This document shows positions 8,623-18,200 of a stretch of 43,693 bases of DNA, one piece after another (position 1 is the stretch's first letter; the number at the start of each line of letters is the position of its first letter). The notes beneath the pieces are model-generated. The model was not told the DNA's origin. It did no database searches and worked only from the letters and a program-made list of their open reading frames with translations. This DNA comes from Clostridia bacterium (lineage in GTDB: Bacteria > Bacillota > Clostridia > Oscillospirales > CAG-272), in the NCBI GenBank assembly GCA_017451545.1, contig JAFTOB010000068.1, forward strand, positions 1 to 43,693, given 5' to 3'. The position numbers and the translations under genes are program-made.

Positions 8623-9126
8623 TTACGCCGTTTCTACGCGGTCGGCGATCATTTTGATGACCTCGTCGCCGTCCACGCCGAGGACGGCCGAAAACTCGTC
8701 GAGGATCATTTTCTCGGCGCGCTTGAAGTTATTTTCATCGGTGGCGTAGAGCCGAAGCCCCGCGGCGGTCAGCTCCTGCTTTTTGAGATAAACCGTCCGC
8801 ATAAGCCGCAAAAGCTCGGCGCGGTCACCATTCTCGATTATATTTCGGAATTTTTCATTGCGCGTCTTGGTGTCGGTCGGCCAGTCGAGAGCCGCAAGTG
8901 GCATACCTGCAATCAGGCCGTCGATCTCCTCTTTCGTTGCCAGCGGCTTCATACGCGCGGTCAGCAGCTCGCTGTCTATCGGCACGAAAACGGTGGTCGA
9001 CGCGCTGTCGATGGCGCTCATAACGTAATATTTGCGCGTGCTACCGCTGAAATCCTCATTTCTTATATCGTCAATACGATAAACTCCGCCCGAGCCGTAC
9101 ACGACCAAAGACCCTATCTCAAACAT
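8623..9126 (-). CDS. CarD/CdnL-family RNA polymerase-binding regulator
   Basis: 167 aa, a usual length for Firmicutes CarD-like proteins. Residues 1-60 form the RNA polymerase-interacting TRCF-like domain (FEIGSLVVYGSGGVYRIDDI, KYYVMSAID). The rest is the helical DNA-binding part (RNEKFRNIIENGDRAELLRL, FKRAEKMILDEFSAVLG). CarD proteins bind the polymerase beta subunit and stabilise open complexes at many promoters. GGAGG lies 5 nt before the ATG; a long upstream extension of the frame is not credible because it runs antisense across the next gene and its promoter. Confidence 0.88.
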   Translation of the reverse strand: MFEIGSLVVYGSGGVYRIDDIRNEDFSGSTRKYYVMSAIDSASTTVFVPIDSELLTARMKPLATKEEIDGLIAGMPLAALDWPTDTKTRNEKFRNIIENGDRAELLRLMRTVYLKKQELTAAGLRLYATDENNFKRAEKMILDEFSAVLGVDGDEVIKMIADRVETA

Positions 9127-9159
9127 AAGAACCTCCGAAAAATACAGTTTTATACTAAT

Positions 9160-9165
9160 ATTATA
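9160..9165 (-). promoter_or_regulatory. -10 box of the carD promoter
   Basis: TATAAT with an extended -10 TGG just upstream on the minus strand. The -35 region is poor (TAGATT at 17-nt spacing). Confidence 0.6.
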
Positions 9166-9199
9166 CCATATTCCGGAGAAAAAATCTAATGGGCAATTT

Positions 9200-9646
9200 T
9201 CACAAAAAAAGCGAAAAGAGCCAATAAAATAGTCCGTAGAGGGTGCCTGCGGCGGTGCCGTAGAGCAGGACGGGCCCTGCCACGGTGAAGATCTTTGCGC
9301 CCACGCCGAGGATATAGCCCTCGGCCTTTGCGTCGATGGCTGGGGAGACCACCGAGTTTGCAAAGCCCGTTATGGGGACGAGGGTTCCCGCGCCCGCGAA
9401 GCGGGCTATCTTATCGAAAACGCCGAGCCCCGTGAGTATGGCCGCCGCGACGATAAGAGTCACCGAGCAGAGTGTGCCCGCGTCGGCCTTCGGGTAGCCG
9501 AGCTTCGTGTAAAGCCATATGAGCCCCTCGGCCAGTGTGCAGATAGATCCCCCGACCAGAAAGGCGTGGAGGCAGTTTTTGACGATGGGCGAGCGCGGCG
9601 CGTGAGCCTTGACGAATTTTTTGTATTTTTCCTTTGTGAAATTCAC
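9200..9646 (-). CDS. spoVAC: Stage V sporulation protein AC
   Basis: 148 aa membrane protein with several hydrophobic helices. The family-typical stretches KNCLHAFLVGG, ILTGLGVFDKIARFAGAG, VPITGFANSV and AKAEGYILGVGAKIF are clear. SpoVAC is a mechanosensitive-type channel component for dipicolinic acid movement across the spore inner membrane. Start GTG at 9646, with AGAGG 6 nt upstream; the GTG at 9655 overlaps that ribosome site. The usual partners spoVAD and spoVAE are not next to it, so it is an orphan copy here. Confidence 0.85.
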   Translation of the reverse strand: MNFTKEKYKKFVKAHAPRSPIVKNCLHAFLVGGSICTLAEGLIWLYTKLGYPKADAGTLCSVTLIVAAAILTGLGVFDKIARFAGAGTLVPITGFANSVVSPAIDAKAEGYILGVGAKIFTVAGPVLLYGTAAGTLYGLFYWLFSLFL

Positions 9647-9706
9647 ACCTATCACCTCTTTAAGGCTATTTTGCCCCGAAAAGGCGGGTTTTATTATTTC
9701 GGAGGG

Positions 9707-9918
9707 CCGATAAATCGGAGTTTGAAGTTATGATCGCCTGCGGCGAGTTTAGAGTTATGATTGGCTTCGCCAAGTTATGATGCGACCGCGGCACAGTTTG
9801 AAGAAGCAGAGCGATCATATCATAACGTTTGCAAAGCAAACTCATAACGGTGAGCGCAAGCGAACCTCATCACTCATCACTCATAACTAAAAATCTCATT
9901 CAAATTCCGATTTATCGG
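9707..9918. repeat. Hairpin-spaced repeat element with terminal inverted repeats
   Basis: This gap of more than 300 nt between spoVAC and the isomerase gene contains an element bounded by 19-bp inverted repeats, CCGATAAATCGG(A)GTTTGA at 9707-9725 and its complement at 9900-9918 (one mismatch). The interior is a string of short hairpins (CGCCTGCGGCG, TGGCTTCGCCA, GTTTGCAAAGCAAAC) separated by TTATGA/TCATAA blocks and ending in TCATCACTCATCACTCA. No coding potential. The same 12-bp palindrome recurs near 43445 and 43530. Confidence 0.75.
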
Positions 9919-9930
9919 TCTGTTGCTCAA

Positions 9931-9967
9931 TCAAAAAGATCGCCCCGATCGGTGACCGATCGGGGCG
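9931..9967 (-). terminator. Intrinsic terminator of the isomerase transcript
   Basis: 12-bp perfect stem CGCCCCGATCGG with a 3-nt loop. On the minus strand it is followed by ATCTTTTTGA, just after the isomerase stop. Confidence 0.88.
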
Positions 9968-9980
9968 GTTTGAATTATGC

Positions 9981-10763
9981 TTACATAAGGTTTTCCTTGA
10001 TGTACTTTGCGCTTCTTGCGGCGGACTTGAAGGGATCGTTGTTCTCCCAACGGCCGTCCTGCTCGACGATGTAGTGCTTTACGCCGATCTTCTCAGCCGA
10101 CTCGATGATGCCCTTCCAGTTAAGGTTGCCGTCACCGATGGAGGTGTACATAAGGTGATCCTTGTCCTTGTTGTCCTTGACCCACTCGGCATCCTTGAGG
10201 TGGAGAATATCGATTCTGCCTGCAAGCTTTTCGATCCACTCGCGAACGTCAGCGCCTCCGCACTGTACCCAGCAGGTATCAAGGCAGAAGGAGGTGGTTA
10301 CGGGATCAAGCTCTGCGACGAGGATGTCCATAAGTCTGGTGTTGCCCTCGATCTTGCCGAACTCGTGGTGATGGTTGTGATATGTAAATCTGAAGCCCTC
10401 CTTGTGGATGATCTCGGCAAACTTGTTGACTCTCTCGCAGAAGCGACGGCAACCGTCTGCGCTCTCGCGTGCTTCCTTGCCCATTCCGCCGGTTCCGATA
10501 TTGGTGGTACCGAGGATTCTGTGGAACTCCATTGCTGCCTCGGGATCCTCCATCATCTTCTCAACGTTCTCGTGAGTTCCGATGATCTTGATGCCGTTAT
10601 CCTTTGCGATCTGTGCATACTCCTCAACGGGAATGGCACAGCCTGCGGTCTGGAGCTCATCGTAGCCCAGAGCCTTCATCTTTTTGAATGCGAGGTCGGT
10701 GAACTCCGCATCCTTCATATAATCTCTGATTGTGTAAGCCTGAAATCCGAACGTTTTGATCAT
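9981..10763 (-). CDS. Sugar phosphate isomerase/epimerase (xylose isomerase-like TIM barrel)
   Basis: 260 aa, matching the AP endonuclease 2/xylose isomerase-like superfamily: AYTIRDYMKD at strand 1, GYDELQTAG at strand 2, IIGTHENVEKM, FTYHNHHHEF with metal-binding His and Glu, SFCLDTCWVQCGG with the ligand Asp, DILHLKDAEW, and a final HYIVEQDG. These residues fit a divalent-metal site for keto-aldose isomerisation or epimerisation. Cytoplasmic, with no signal. It has its own promoter and terminator, and GGAGG precedes the ATG. The exact sugar cannot be read from sequence; inositol or hexulose catabolism is common in this family. Confidence 0.82.
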   Translation of the reverse strand: MIKTFGFQAYTIRDYMKDAEFTDLAFKKMKALGYDELQTAGCAIPVEEYAQIAKDNGIKIIGTHENVEKMMEDPEAAMEFHRILGTTNIGTGGMGKEARESADGCRRFCERVNKFAEIIHKEGFRFTYHNHHHEFGKIEGNTRLMDILVAELDPVTTSFCLDTCWVQCGGADVREWIEKLAGRIDILHLKDAEWVKDNKDKDHLMYTSIGDGNLNWKGIIESAEKIGVKHYIVEQDGRWENNDPFKSAARSAKYIKENLM

Positions 10764-10810
10764 TTTTAGTATCCTCCGATCTGTTTTATGTGGAAATTCC
10801 TGCTGATTTA

Positions 10811-10838
10811 ATTATAAACTATTATTCTCAAAAGTCAA
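10811..10838 (-). promoter_or_regulatory. Promoter of the isomerase gene
   Basis: Minus-strand TTGACT (10838-10833), 16-nt spacer, TATAAT (10816-10811). Confidence 0.75.
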
Positions 10839-10853
10839 TAGATTTTCCGAAAA

Positions 10854-12116
10854 TCACTTGGCTTTTCTTAGCAGAAGTTGACGTTTCACCGTCATGATTC
10901 CGCTGACGACCACAAGCACAGCCACCATACCGAGGGCGATGGCCAATGCCTCGAGGGCGGTCGTTGAGCCCCAGCCCGACACCAGGTCGGGTCTACCGTG
11001 AAGCATACTGCTGAGGGTATAATAAAGGGCGCGTCCCGGTACGAGCGGAATGACCGCAGGCACAAGAAAGACCGTTGCGGTGGCGTGCATGGTTCTCGCC
11101 ATTATCTGTGAGTAAAGCGCACCCGCCGCCGCGGCAATAAAGCAAGCGGCGAAATCGTTACAGCCGAGATAGGCGGCCAGAAGATACGCGCCCCAGCCGA
11201 TGAGTCCGCCGATGGCGGCGGCAGTCAGGCGTGTGGGTCGCTTCATACCCAGCTTCAGGGCGAAGCCCAATGCGCTGATAAGTGCCATGGCAAGCTGGAC
11301 GAGCTTATGCGGGTCTCCCTTGCTTGAAAGGTTAATAAGCTCGGTAGCACCGCAAACGTATGTAGCCACGGCAAAGCCTGCGGCTATGGCGCAGGCGGCG
11401 ATGACCGACTCGCAAAGGCGGAGCAGGCCTGTTATGGTGTCGCCCATAAGCAGGTCCTCAATGGCACCCGTCATAGCCATTCCAGGGATCAGGAGCATTA
11501 TGACGCCGATCATTATGAAGTCAAGATTTTCGCCGAGGCCTATGCGGACGGTGCCGACGCTGAAAGCGCCGCCGAGGATGGAGGCCAAAAGATTAAAGAC
11601 TATTTTGTTGTTTTTGACGTGGGATACGGCCCTCTCGAATGCAAAGACCACGATACCAGCAAGGCCTGCGGCTATGGCATCGCGCCACGTCCCGCCAAAG
11701 AAAACGGTGAAGCTTGAAGCCACGATTATGGCGGCGAGGGCGGCAAAATACCAGCGAAGAGGCTTCATCGTGCTTATTTTTTTGAGCTCCGCGTCGATCT
11801 CATCCATAGTGGGACGGGTCTCGCATATTCTGCGCGAGAGGCGGTTCAGCGCCTCTATCCTCATCAGGTCATTGGTGCGCGAGGTAATTCGACGGGTCTG
11901 GGTTATGCAATCGCCCTCGGGGGTCTCGATGGTAGTGATGATGGACGAGGTGATCGACAGCACGTCGACTCTGACCGCGCCGTACGCGCGGCACATACGG
12001 ACAATGGAATCCTCTACGCGGTTGACGTCGGTGCCGCTGATGAGCATCTGCTCACCCACCGACATTGCGCATTTGAGTATCCGACCGTAATTTTTTTCGT
12101 TTGGCTGTATTTCCAT
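10854..12116 (-). CDS. Threonine/serine exporter, ThrE family (fused ThrP-ThrE2)
   Basis: 420-aa polytopic membrane protein. The cytoplasmic N-terminal part (residues 10-125: MLISGTDVNRVEDSI, TSSIITTIETPEGDC) and the first helix bundle match the ThrE/DUF1212 domain, and residues ~270-410 match the second DUF3815-type bundle (ALGFALKLGMKR, VPAVIPLVPGRALYYT). Many relatives have two genes for these halves; here they are one chain, as in Corynebacterium ThrE. Likely exports threonine and serine. The start lies 4 nt after the PHP gene stop, with its ribosome site AGAGG inside the PHP end, so the two are co-transcribed. Confidence 0.85.
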   Translation of the reverse strand: MEIQPNEKNYGRILKCAMSVGEQMLISGTDVNRVEDSIVRMCRAYGAVRVDVLSITSSIITTIETPEGDCITQTRRITSRTNDLMRIEALNRLSRRICETRPTMDEIDAELKKISTMKPLRWYFAALAAIIVASSFTVFFGGTWRDAIAAGLAGIVVFAFERAVSHVKNNKIVFNLLASILGGAFSVGTVRIGLGENLDFIMIGVIMLLIPGMAMTGAIEDLLMGDTITGLLRLCESVIAACAIAAGFAVATYVCGATELINLSSKGDPHKLVQLAMALISALGFALKLGMKRPTRLTAAAIGGLIGWGAYLLAAYLGCNDFAACFIAAAAGALYSQIMARTMHATATVFLVPAVIPLVPGRALYYTLSSMLHGRPDLVSGWGSTTALEALAIALGMVAVLVVVSGIMTVKRQLLLRKAK

Positions 12117-12120
12117 CGGC

Positions 12121-12813
12121 TTATTCCTCTCTCAAGGGATTTTTCATTGTAAAAATGCTCATCTCGCCCTGCACCATTCGTCGGCAAAAGTCGGCCTCCG
12201 AGCTCACGGGGGTCTCCGAGCTCATACCCGCAAGGTTCAAGGCACGTGCGCCCGAATGGTTATCCGAGCCCGCGAGCTTCAAAAGTCCGTAAGCATCGGC
12301 ATATGCGTCGGCCATTTTGTTTTCGAGGTCGGTGCGGCAGGCGTTGACAGTCTCAACGCCGTGAACAGCGCGCGGGAAAAGGCGTATATGGTCAATATAT
12401 GCCGCCTCGCGGTAGGGGTGCGCCTGAAAGACCAGCGCGCCGCTTTCCATCAAAAGCTTCAGCTCCTCGCTCTTTTTCATCTCCATGATCTCGGGATGGG
12501 CGAGAAACCACTCCCGTCCGAGGCCGTAAACGAGAAAATCCGTGCCCTTGTAGGACAGCTCGACGCCGAGAAAGACCTTGATGCCGATCTCATCTGAGAG
12601 TCTTTTGCCTTCCTCATAATCCGAGAAATAAAAATTTATCCTTTCCTCATACGGCAAGGATCTATCTATATTTATATTTCCGTCAAGAAAGTGGTTGGTG
12701 ATGAATACACCGTCATACCCGAGCGCACGGTAAAAGCGCAGCGTGTCCTCCACCGAGGCTCTCGCGCACTTGCTGACGGGCGACGTATGAAGGTGAGTTT
12801 CGTATTTATACAT
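12121..12813 (-). CDS. PHP-domain metal-dependent phosphoesterase
   Basis: 230 aa. The N-terminal HLHT motif (YETHLHTSPVS), GYDGVFITNHF, a FLGVELSY Glu ligand, VFQAHPYRE and LAGSDNH are the successive metal-binding motifs of the PHP family (histidinol-phosphatase / polymerase-associated type). Probably a cytoplasmic phosphoesterase; the substrate is unknown. The start at 12813 is preceded by CGGAG at 6-7 nt. First gene of a two-gene unit with the ThrE-type exporter. Confidence 0.85.
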   Translation of the reverse strand: MYKYETHLHTSPVSKCARASVEDTLRFYRALGYDGVFITNHFLDGNINIDRSLPYEERINFYFSDYEEGKRLSDEIGIKVFLGVELSYKGTDFLVYGLGREWFLAHPEIMEMKKSEELKLLMESGALVFQAHPYREAAYIDHIRLFPRAVHGVETVNACRTDLENKMADAYADAYGLLKLAGSDNHSGARALNLAGMSSETPVSSEADFCRRMVQGEMSIFTMKNPLREE

Positions 12814-12842
12814 AATGATCTCCGAGCTTTGATTCTGTGGCA

Positions 12843-12871
12843 ATTATATCACACTTTTTTCGGCTTTGCAA
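12843..12871 (-). promoter_or_regulatory. Promoter of the PHP-thrE operon
   Basis: Minus strand TTGCAA (12871-12866), 17-nt spacer, TATAAT (12848-12843) with TGTGA just before it. Confidence 0.75.
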
Positions 12872-12875
12872 GTGC

Positions 12876-12904
12876 TTGACAAAAATTAGTATATATGATA
12901 AAAT
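12876..12904 (+). promoter_or_regulatory. Promoter of the AroE/AroK-like operon
   Basis: TTGACA (12876-12881), 17-nt spacer, TAAAAT (12899-12904) with an upstream TGA. Back-to-back with the PHP promoter, 4 nt between the two -35 boxes. Confidence 0.8.
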
Positions 12905-12937
12905 TAATTAAATATTATTATCTTTCAGGACGGACAT

Positions 12938-14122
12938 ATGGCAGATAAATTTTACGGAATACTTTACGGAGAAAAATTCACCGACAAGGAGCAGACGGCA
13001 TACGCCGTTTCACACTCCCTGCTCAGCGGTGGCTCGCTTATGGGCGCGTCGGTCTCGCCCGACACCTTGGTGTCATTTATAAAGGGACGGGGCTTTGACG
13101 GGCTGATCGTCTCACCCGAATACGGCAAGACCGTGATGCCGCTGGTCTCCAAGACCTCTCCCGCCGCACGCGACGTGGGAGCGGTGGACGTTATCGTCAA
13201 GGGGGCTGACGGCAAGCTTTACGGCGACAATACGGCCATCCCCGCTTTCGCCTATCTTCTCGGTCGGGTGATGCGCGGCGAGCTTCCGCGCAAGTGCATA
13301 ATCCTCGGTAACGGACCCGATGCAAACGCGGTGAAGTACGTGCTTTCCTCCATTGAGGGAGCTCGGATCGATGTAGTTACCGTCACCGAGAAGGGCAAGA
13401 ACAATTTTTCGAATATCATCAACCACGCCGACGCCGACCTTTTGGTCAACACTCTCGGCTCGATGGCGGCACTTCCCTTCTCTTTTGACTACCTGCCCCT
13501 GCTTGACGCAGTCATTGACCTGAGCTTTTCCCCTCTCACCACGCCTCTTATGCAGGCGGCGAAGGAGAGAGGAATTACCGCCGCAAACGGCATCCCCATG
13601 GTTGCGGCGCGTGTGAAGGCGGCAAACGAGCTTTTCTTCGGCGTTGAGGCCGACGACGATATTCTCGCTCCCGTTGAGGCGGCGGTGTTTTCCTCGCTGA
13701 TGACGGTGACTCTCATTTCCACCGACGAATCGCTGGCGCGCACCGTGTCTCCCCTGCTGGGTGAGGCGGTGGGCAAAAAGAGCTTTGACCTTGCCGACAT
13801 TTTCGAAAAGCTCTACTGCAAGTCTCTGGCCGAGATCAAGGCTCTGTCAAGCCCCGGCTCGGGTGAGCTCGACCGTATGCTCCGCGTGGCTGTGGAGTGG
13901 ATGAAGAAGCGAAGCGGCTGTATTATCTGCATTCCCTCCGAGGTTGCGGAAAAGCCCGCATACCGCGAGAGCATCTCGGCGGGCGGCCCCATTATCGGCA
14001 TAGTTCGTCCCGACGAGGACGTCGAGCTGCTCGAGGGCTTTTGCGATATTCTCGTTCAGATCCCCGACGCGGAGCACGCAGACGTGGCCGTTGAGGCCAT
14101 TCGCGCCGAGCTTCAGATATGA
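12938..14122 (+). CDS. Degenerate shikimate dehydrogenase-shikimate kinase-like fusion
   Basis: 394 aa. Residues 1-~245 align by eye with AroE: FDGLIVSPEYGKTV at the usual NVTvP-K site, DVGAVDVIV for GAVN, KLYGDNTAIPAFAYLL for GDNTDGxGF, KCIILGNGPDANAV as dinucleotide loop, ADLLVNTLGSM, then NGIPMVAARVKAANELFFG. Residues ~255-394 resemble AroK: LGEAVGKKSFDLADIFEKLY, KSLAEIK, ELDRMLRVAVEWM. The kinase P-loop is replaced by STDESLAR, the AroE GDNTD aspartate is Ala, the GAVN Asn is Asp, and the N-terminal HSLSP signature is gone. It is probably a non-catalytic or re-purposed relative. First gene of an operon with two phosphoesterases. Confidence 0.7.
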   Translation: MADKFYGILYGEKFTDKEQTAYAVSHSLLSGGSLMGASVSPDTLVSFIKGRGFDGLIVSPEYGKTVMPLVSKTSPAARDVGAVDVIVKGADGKLYGDNTAIPAFAYLLGRVMRGELPRKCIILGNGPDANAVKYVLSSIEGARIDVVTVTEKGKNNFSNIINHADADLLVNTLGSMAALPFSFDYLPLLDAVIDLSFSPLTTPLMQAAKERGITAANGIPMVAARVKAANELFFGVEADDDILAPVEAAVFSSLMTVTLISTDESLARTVSPLLGEAVGKKSFDLADIFEKLYCKSLAEIKALSSPGSGELDRMLRVAVEWMKKRSGCIICIPSEVAEKPAYRESISAGGPIIGIVRPDEDVELLEGFCDILVQIPDAEHADVAVEAIRAELQI

Positions 14123-14133
14123 AAGGAGCAAAT

Positions 14134-15243
14134 ATGCTTAACGAAATTCTCAGATCCTACCCGGCCGTTTACGCAGTCGGCCGCGATTATCAGATAATTA
14201 CCGTCACTTCCCGCGAGACCCTTTGCTGGGTCGAGGTCGCGGGCGAGGAGTTCTTTGACGAATCCAACGGCATCATCCGCTCTGGCAAGCCCGTTCACAA
14301 GGTGGAGTTGCCTATGGAGCTGCTCGACGAGGCCTGCGAGTACACGGTCTGCCTGCGCCCTGTCATCGAGCGCAAGCCCTATTATACCGAGACCGAGGAT
14401 GTGATTCGCCTTACCTTCCCCTTCCGCCCCGTGCGCGGAGGCGATATCAAGATCTATCACATTGCCGACGCCCACAACAAGGTGGAGACACCCGTGGCCG
14501 CGGGTCGGTATTTCGGTGACGAGCTTGACCTTTTAGTGCTTAACGGCGACATTCCCAACCACAGCGGCGACATTAAGAATTTTGACGCCATCCACGAGAT
14601 CGCAGGCCGCATCACACGCGGTGAGCTGCCCGTTATCTTCTCGCGCGGCAACCACGATATGCGCGGTATCTACGCCGAAAATATTGCCGAGTACACCCCC
14701 ACCGATCGCGGAAACTCTTATTTCACCTTCCGCCTCGGCGATATGTGGGGTCTGGTGCTCGACTGCGGCGAGGACAAGCCCGACTCAAGCGTTGAATACG
14801 GCAACACCATTTGCTGTCACGCCTTCCGCAAGCGCGAGACCCGCTTCATTGAGGAGGTTATAAAGAACGCCGAGGGCGAATATCTGGCTGAGGGCGTGAA
14901 AAAGCGGGTGGTCATTTGTCACGATCCCTTTACTTACACACCCCCCGCACCCTTTGACATTGAGATCGAGCTTTTCACCTATTGGGCACGCCTGCTCGGC
15001 GAGCATATCAAGCCGAACTTTATGCTTTGCGGCCACAAGCACGTAACCGAGGTCTGCTACCCCGGATGTGAACGCGATAACAAGGGTCAGCCCTGCCCCG
15101 TTATTATAGGTGCCAATCCTCACAAATACGAGGAGCCCGATATTTACGAGGGCTGTGCACTCATTTACGGCAACGAATCCGTAACTGTCCGCTTCACCGA
15201 TCAGGACGGCCATATAACAGGCGAAGAAAAATTTGATATATAA
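14134..15243 (+). CDS. Calcineurin-like metallophosphoesterase
   Basis: 369 aa. All five metal motifs are visible: ADAH (D-x-H), LVLNGDIPN, FSRGNHDMRG, VVICHDPF and MLCGHKH. About 95 residues before the catalytic domain look like a beta-sandwich (WVEVAGEEFFDESNGI), reminiscent of the N-terminal domain of purple acid phosphatase-like proteins. No signal peptide, so cytoplasmic. The ATG at 14134 has AAAGGAG 5 nt upstream; the ATG at 14119 overlaps the previous stop and lacks a site. Sits between the AroE/AroK-like gene and the secreted EEP protein, all on one transcript. Substrate unknown. Confidence 0.87.
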   Translation: MLNEILRSYPAVYAVGRDYQIITVTSRETLCWVEVAGEEFFDESNGIIRSGKPVHKVELPMELLDEACEYTVCLRPVIERKPYYTETEDVIRLTFPFRPVRGGDIKIYHIADAHNKVETPVAAGRYFGDELDLLVLNGDIPNHSGDIKNFDAIHEIAGRITRGELPVIFSRGNHDMRGIYAENIAEYTPTDRGNSYFTFRLGDMWGLVLDCGEDKPDSSVEYGNTICCHAFRKRETRFIEEVIKNAEGEYLAEGVKKRVVICHDPFTYTPPAPFDIEIELFTYWARLLGEHIKPNFMLCGHKHVTEVCYPGCERDNKGQPCPVIIGANPHKYEEPDIYEGCALIYGNESVTVRFTDQDGHITGEEKFDI

Positions 15244-15255
15244 AAGGAGACCGTT

Positions 15256-18200
15256 ATGAAGAAAAGAATTTTACTTATCGCTCTTGCGATCCTGCTCATC
15301 GCGGCCATTCCCGTGGCGGCCTTTGCCGTCAGCGCGGCGGGCAACAAGGTTCAGAACGTATCCACCGGCGACGTCTACGACAGCCTTGACAGCGCTGTCT
15401 CAAGCGCGCGCGAGGGCGACACCCTCAAGCTGCTCGACAACGTCTCGGTATCGTCGCCCGTCAAGATCACTAAGGGCTTGACCATCGACGGCAACGGTAA
15501 GACGGTCAGCAACACCGGCGGCGGCGAGGCCTTCAATATCGCGGCCGCGGTCACGGTAAAGAACATATCTGTCAGCTCGACCACGGGCGGCGGCTTCACC
15601 GTCGACACGAACGGCGAACTGACCCTGAACGGCTCCACGGTGGACGTCAAGGGCTCAAGCGGAAAGGCAAACGCCTTGTATATGGCGGGAAGCGCCCCGA
15701 GGGCCGACGTTTACACCTCCACCCTCAAGGGCAGCACTCAGGCCGTCGGAAGTGAGGCGAGCGGTGCGACGGTCAACATCCACAGCGGCCACTTTGAGGC
15801 CAAGGATAACGTGACGGGCGTGCGCCTTTTCCAGATGTACGGTGCGAACAGCACCTGGAACTTCTACGGCGGCACCTTCGTTGCACAGCGCGGCTACGTT
15901 TTCAACTGCTCCGTTGACGGAAGCACGGTAAACGTTTACGGCGGCAGCTTCTACGATACGGGTGCAAACGAGAGCTTTTGGATCTTTAAGTATACCGCCT
16001 CGGCTAACTTCTACGGCGGTTATTTCTACTCTCCCAATCTGAACTATACCGTAACTAACGAACACAGTCCCAAGATCAACTTCTACGGCGGAACCTTTGT
16101 AAACAAGACCGGACTGCCCATGTCCGCAAACACTACCGCCCAAAAGACTATCTACGGCGGCTCCTATCTCAACAGCACCTACGGCGTTCAGATGGATCCG
16201 CTGACCCCCGTTCCCGTGAGAATTGACGGCGCGTCGGTTCGTCTGGCGGCCACATCCTCGGGTATCCGCTTTACCTCCTACGTTCCCGCGCGTACGATTG
16301 CCGCCATCAAGGCGATGGCCGACACGGGCTCGGAGATCTCCTACGGCACGGTCATTCTGCCCACCGACAAGCTGGATGCAGAGATCATTACCTTCGATTA
16401 TCTCAAATCAAAGGGCTACGTCGAGGGCGTTGACTACGTTGACGTTCCCGCAGAAAAGGGTCTGAGCGCAGACGGTGAGGGCAACGTTACCTTCAACGCC
16501 GCCATGATCAATATCAAGGCCAAAAACTACGGCCGTGAGTTCTCGGCCGCGGCTTATATCAAGTACACCGTAAACGGCGTCACCTGCTACGCCTTCAGCG
16601 TTTACGATGACGGCGACAGCCGAAGCATCAAGGACGTGGCTCACCGCGCGCTGGCGGTCAACGATACCTCGGGCAAGTACACCGAGAGTCAGGTTGCCGT
16701 GCTTGAGCATTACGCAAGCGAAAAGAACACCGATAATACGTATACCACCGTTAACGTGTTGACTCTGAACATTCTGACCCACGAGGCCGACCACGGCGGC
16801 AACACAACCCGCTACAAGCTTTACGGCAATCAGACCGTGGCCGACTACGATTTTGCTCCCCGCCTTGAGTACGCCAAGGCAATGGTGGCATACGCCAACC
16901 CCGACGTCATCCTCTTCCAGGAGTTTTCGGGTCCCCGCTGGTGGGGTACGGTCATGAATCTCAAGCCCGTATCGGGCAGGAGCGGTATCTACACCTCCGA
17001 ACACTTCCCCGGTTACATCTGGGTCAACCATCAGAACCGCCGCGGCGTGCTTTATGAGAACAATACCGACGGCAACCCCTTCGGCGCACACAATTTCGTG
17101 CTTTACAAGGCCGATAAGTTCGATCTTATCGAAAGCGGCACACGCTTCGTTTCCGAGAGCGGTGAGCGCGCCATTCCCGGAAGCTGGTACGATAACGGCG
17201 GCGGTGTTGGCGGCTCGGGTCTTTACGACGATCTCGGCGACTACACCTGGGTGGTGCTTCAGGACAAGGAGACCGGCCTGCGCTCGATCTACGCCTCCAT
17301 TCACACCTACAACGGCTCGATCCAGCGTCACGCATATATGCTCGACAATCTGCAGTGCGTTACCGAGTTCCTCCAGAAGAAATCGACCGAGTACGGCGGC
17401 ATTCCCGCTACCATCGGCGGCGACTTCAATCTTAATTACCGCGATCCCGTTCAGTATTTCACCTACGATCACATGGTCGAGGTGGCAAATTTTGTGGATT
17501 CTAAGGTTCTCGGCAGTAATTCGGGTACCGCCCGCGTTTTCGGAAACGCTATTCCCGGCACCAACGGCGGTTCGGCTCACGGCTCGCGCATCGACTACAT
17601 CTTCACCAACGGCGGCGAGCCCTACGCATACGAGGTGCTCAACGGTATGTTCGTCAAGACCTCGGGCGGCTACGAGTACGACCCCTACTGCCCTCTTGAC
17701 GGCACGGGCTACGACGTCTCCGACCATCTGCCTGTTATAGCCAAGATAATTATCGGTGAGGGCTACAAGTATCAGACGGCTGACAAGAGTAATTATTTCC
17801 GCAATGACGGCACAAAGGACGATACCGTTGTTACCGACAGCTCTGCCGCATCGGTGACTGCAGGCAAGGTGACCTTCACCACTACCGATATTCTCAAGTA
17901 TATCACTCTCGGCGAAAAGCTGACCGCCGATATCGTCAAGGACAGCGCAAAGGGCAACGTGCTTCGCGTTATGGCCACCGACGAAACCAACCGCGTTTCG
18001 ATGGAGATCGACTACAAGGCCCTTCTGGGAACCGTGGATCTCAGCAAATACAGCACGATAACCCTGACCTACCGCACCGATTACACCCTTTCGGGCTGTA
18101 AGGTGAAGTTCGGCTGCGCGCAATACGCAAACGGTCTTTCCCTCCTCGGCACGCTCACCGAAATGTCCTCCTCAGACGGCTGGACTACCCTGACTCTCGA

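Noticed and set aside
16408-18123. 571-codon minus-strand open frame opposite the EEP domain region
   Set aside because: Shadow of the secreted EEP gene; no ribosome site and no recognisable motif.
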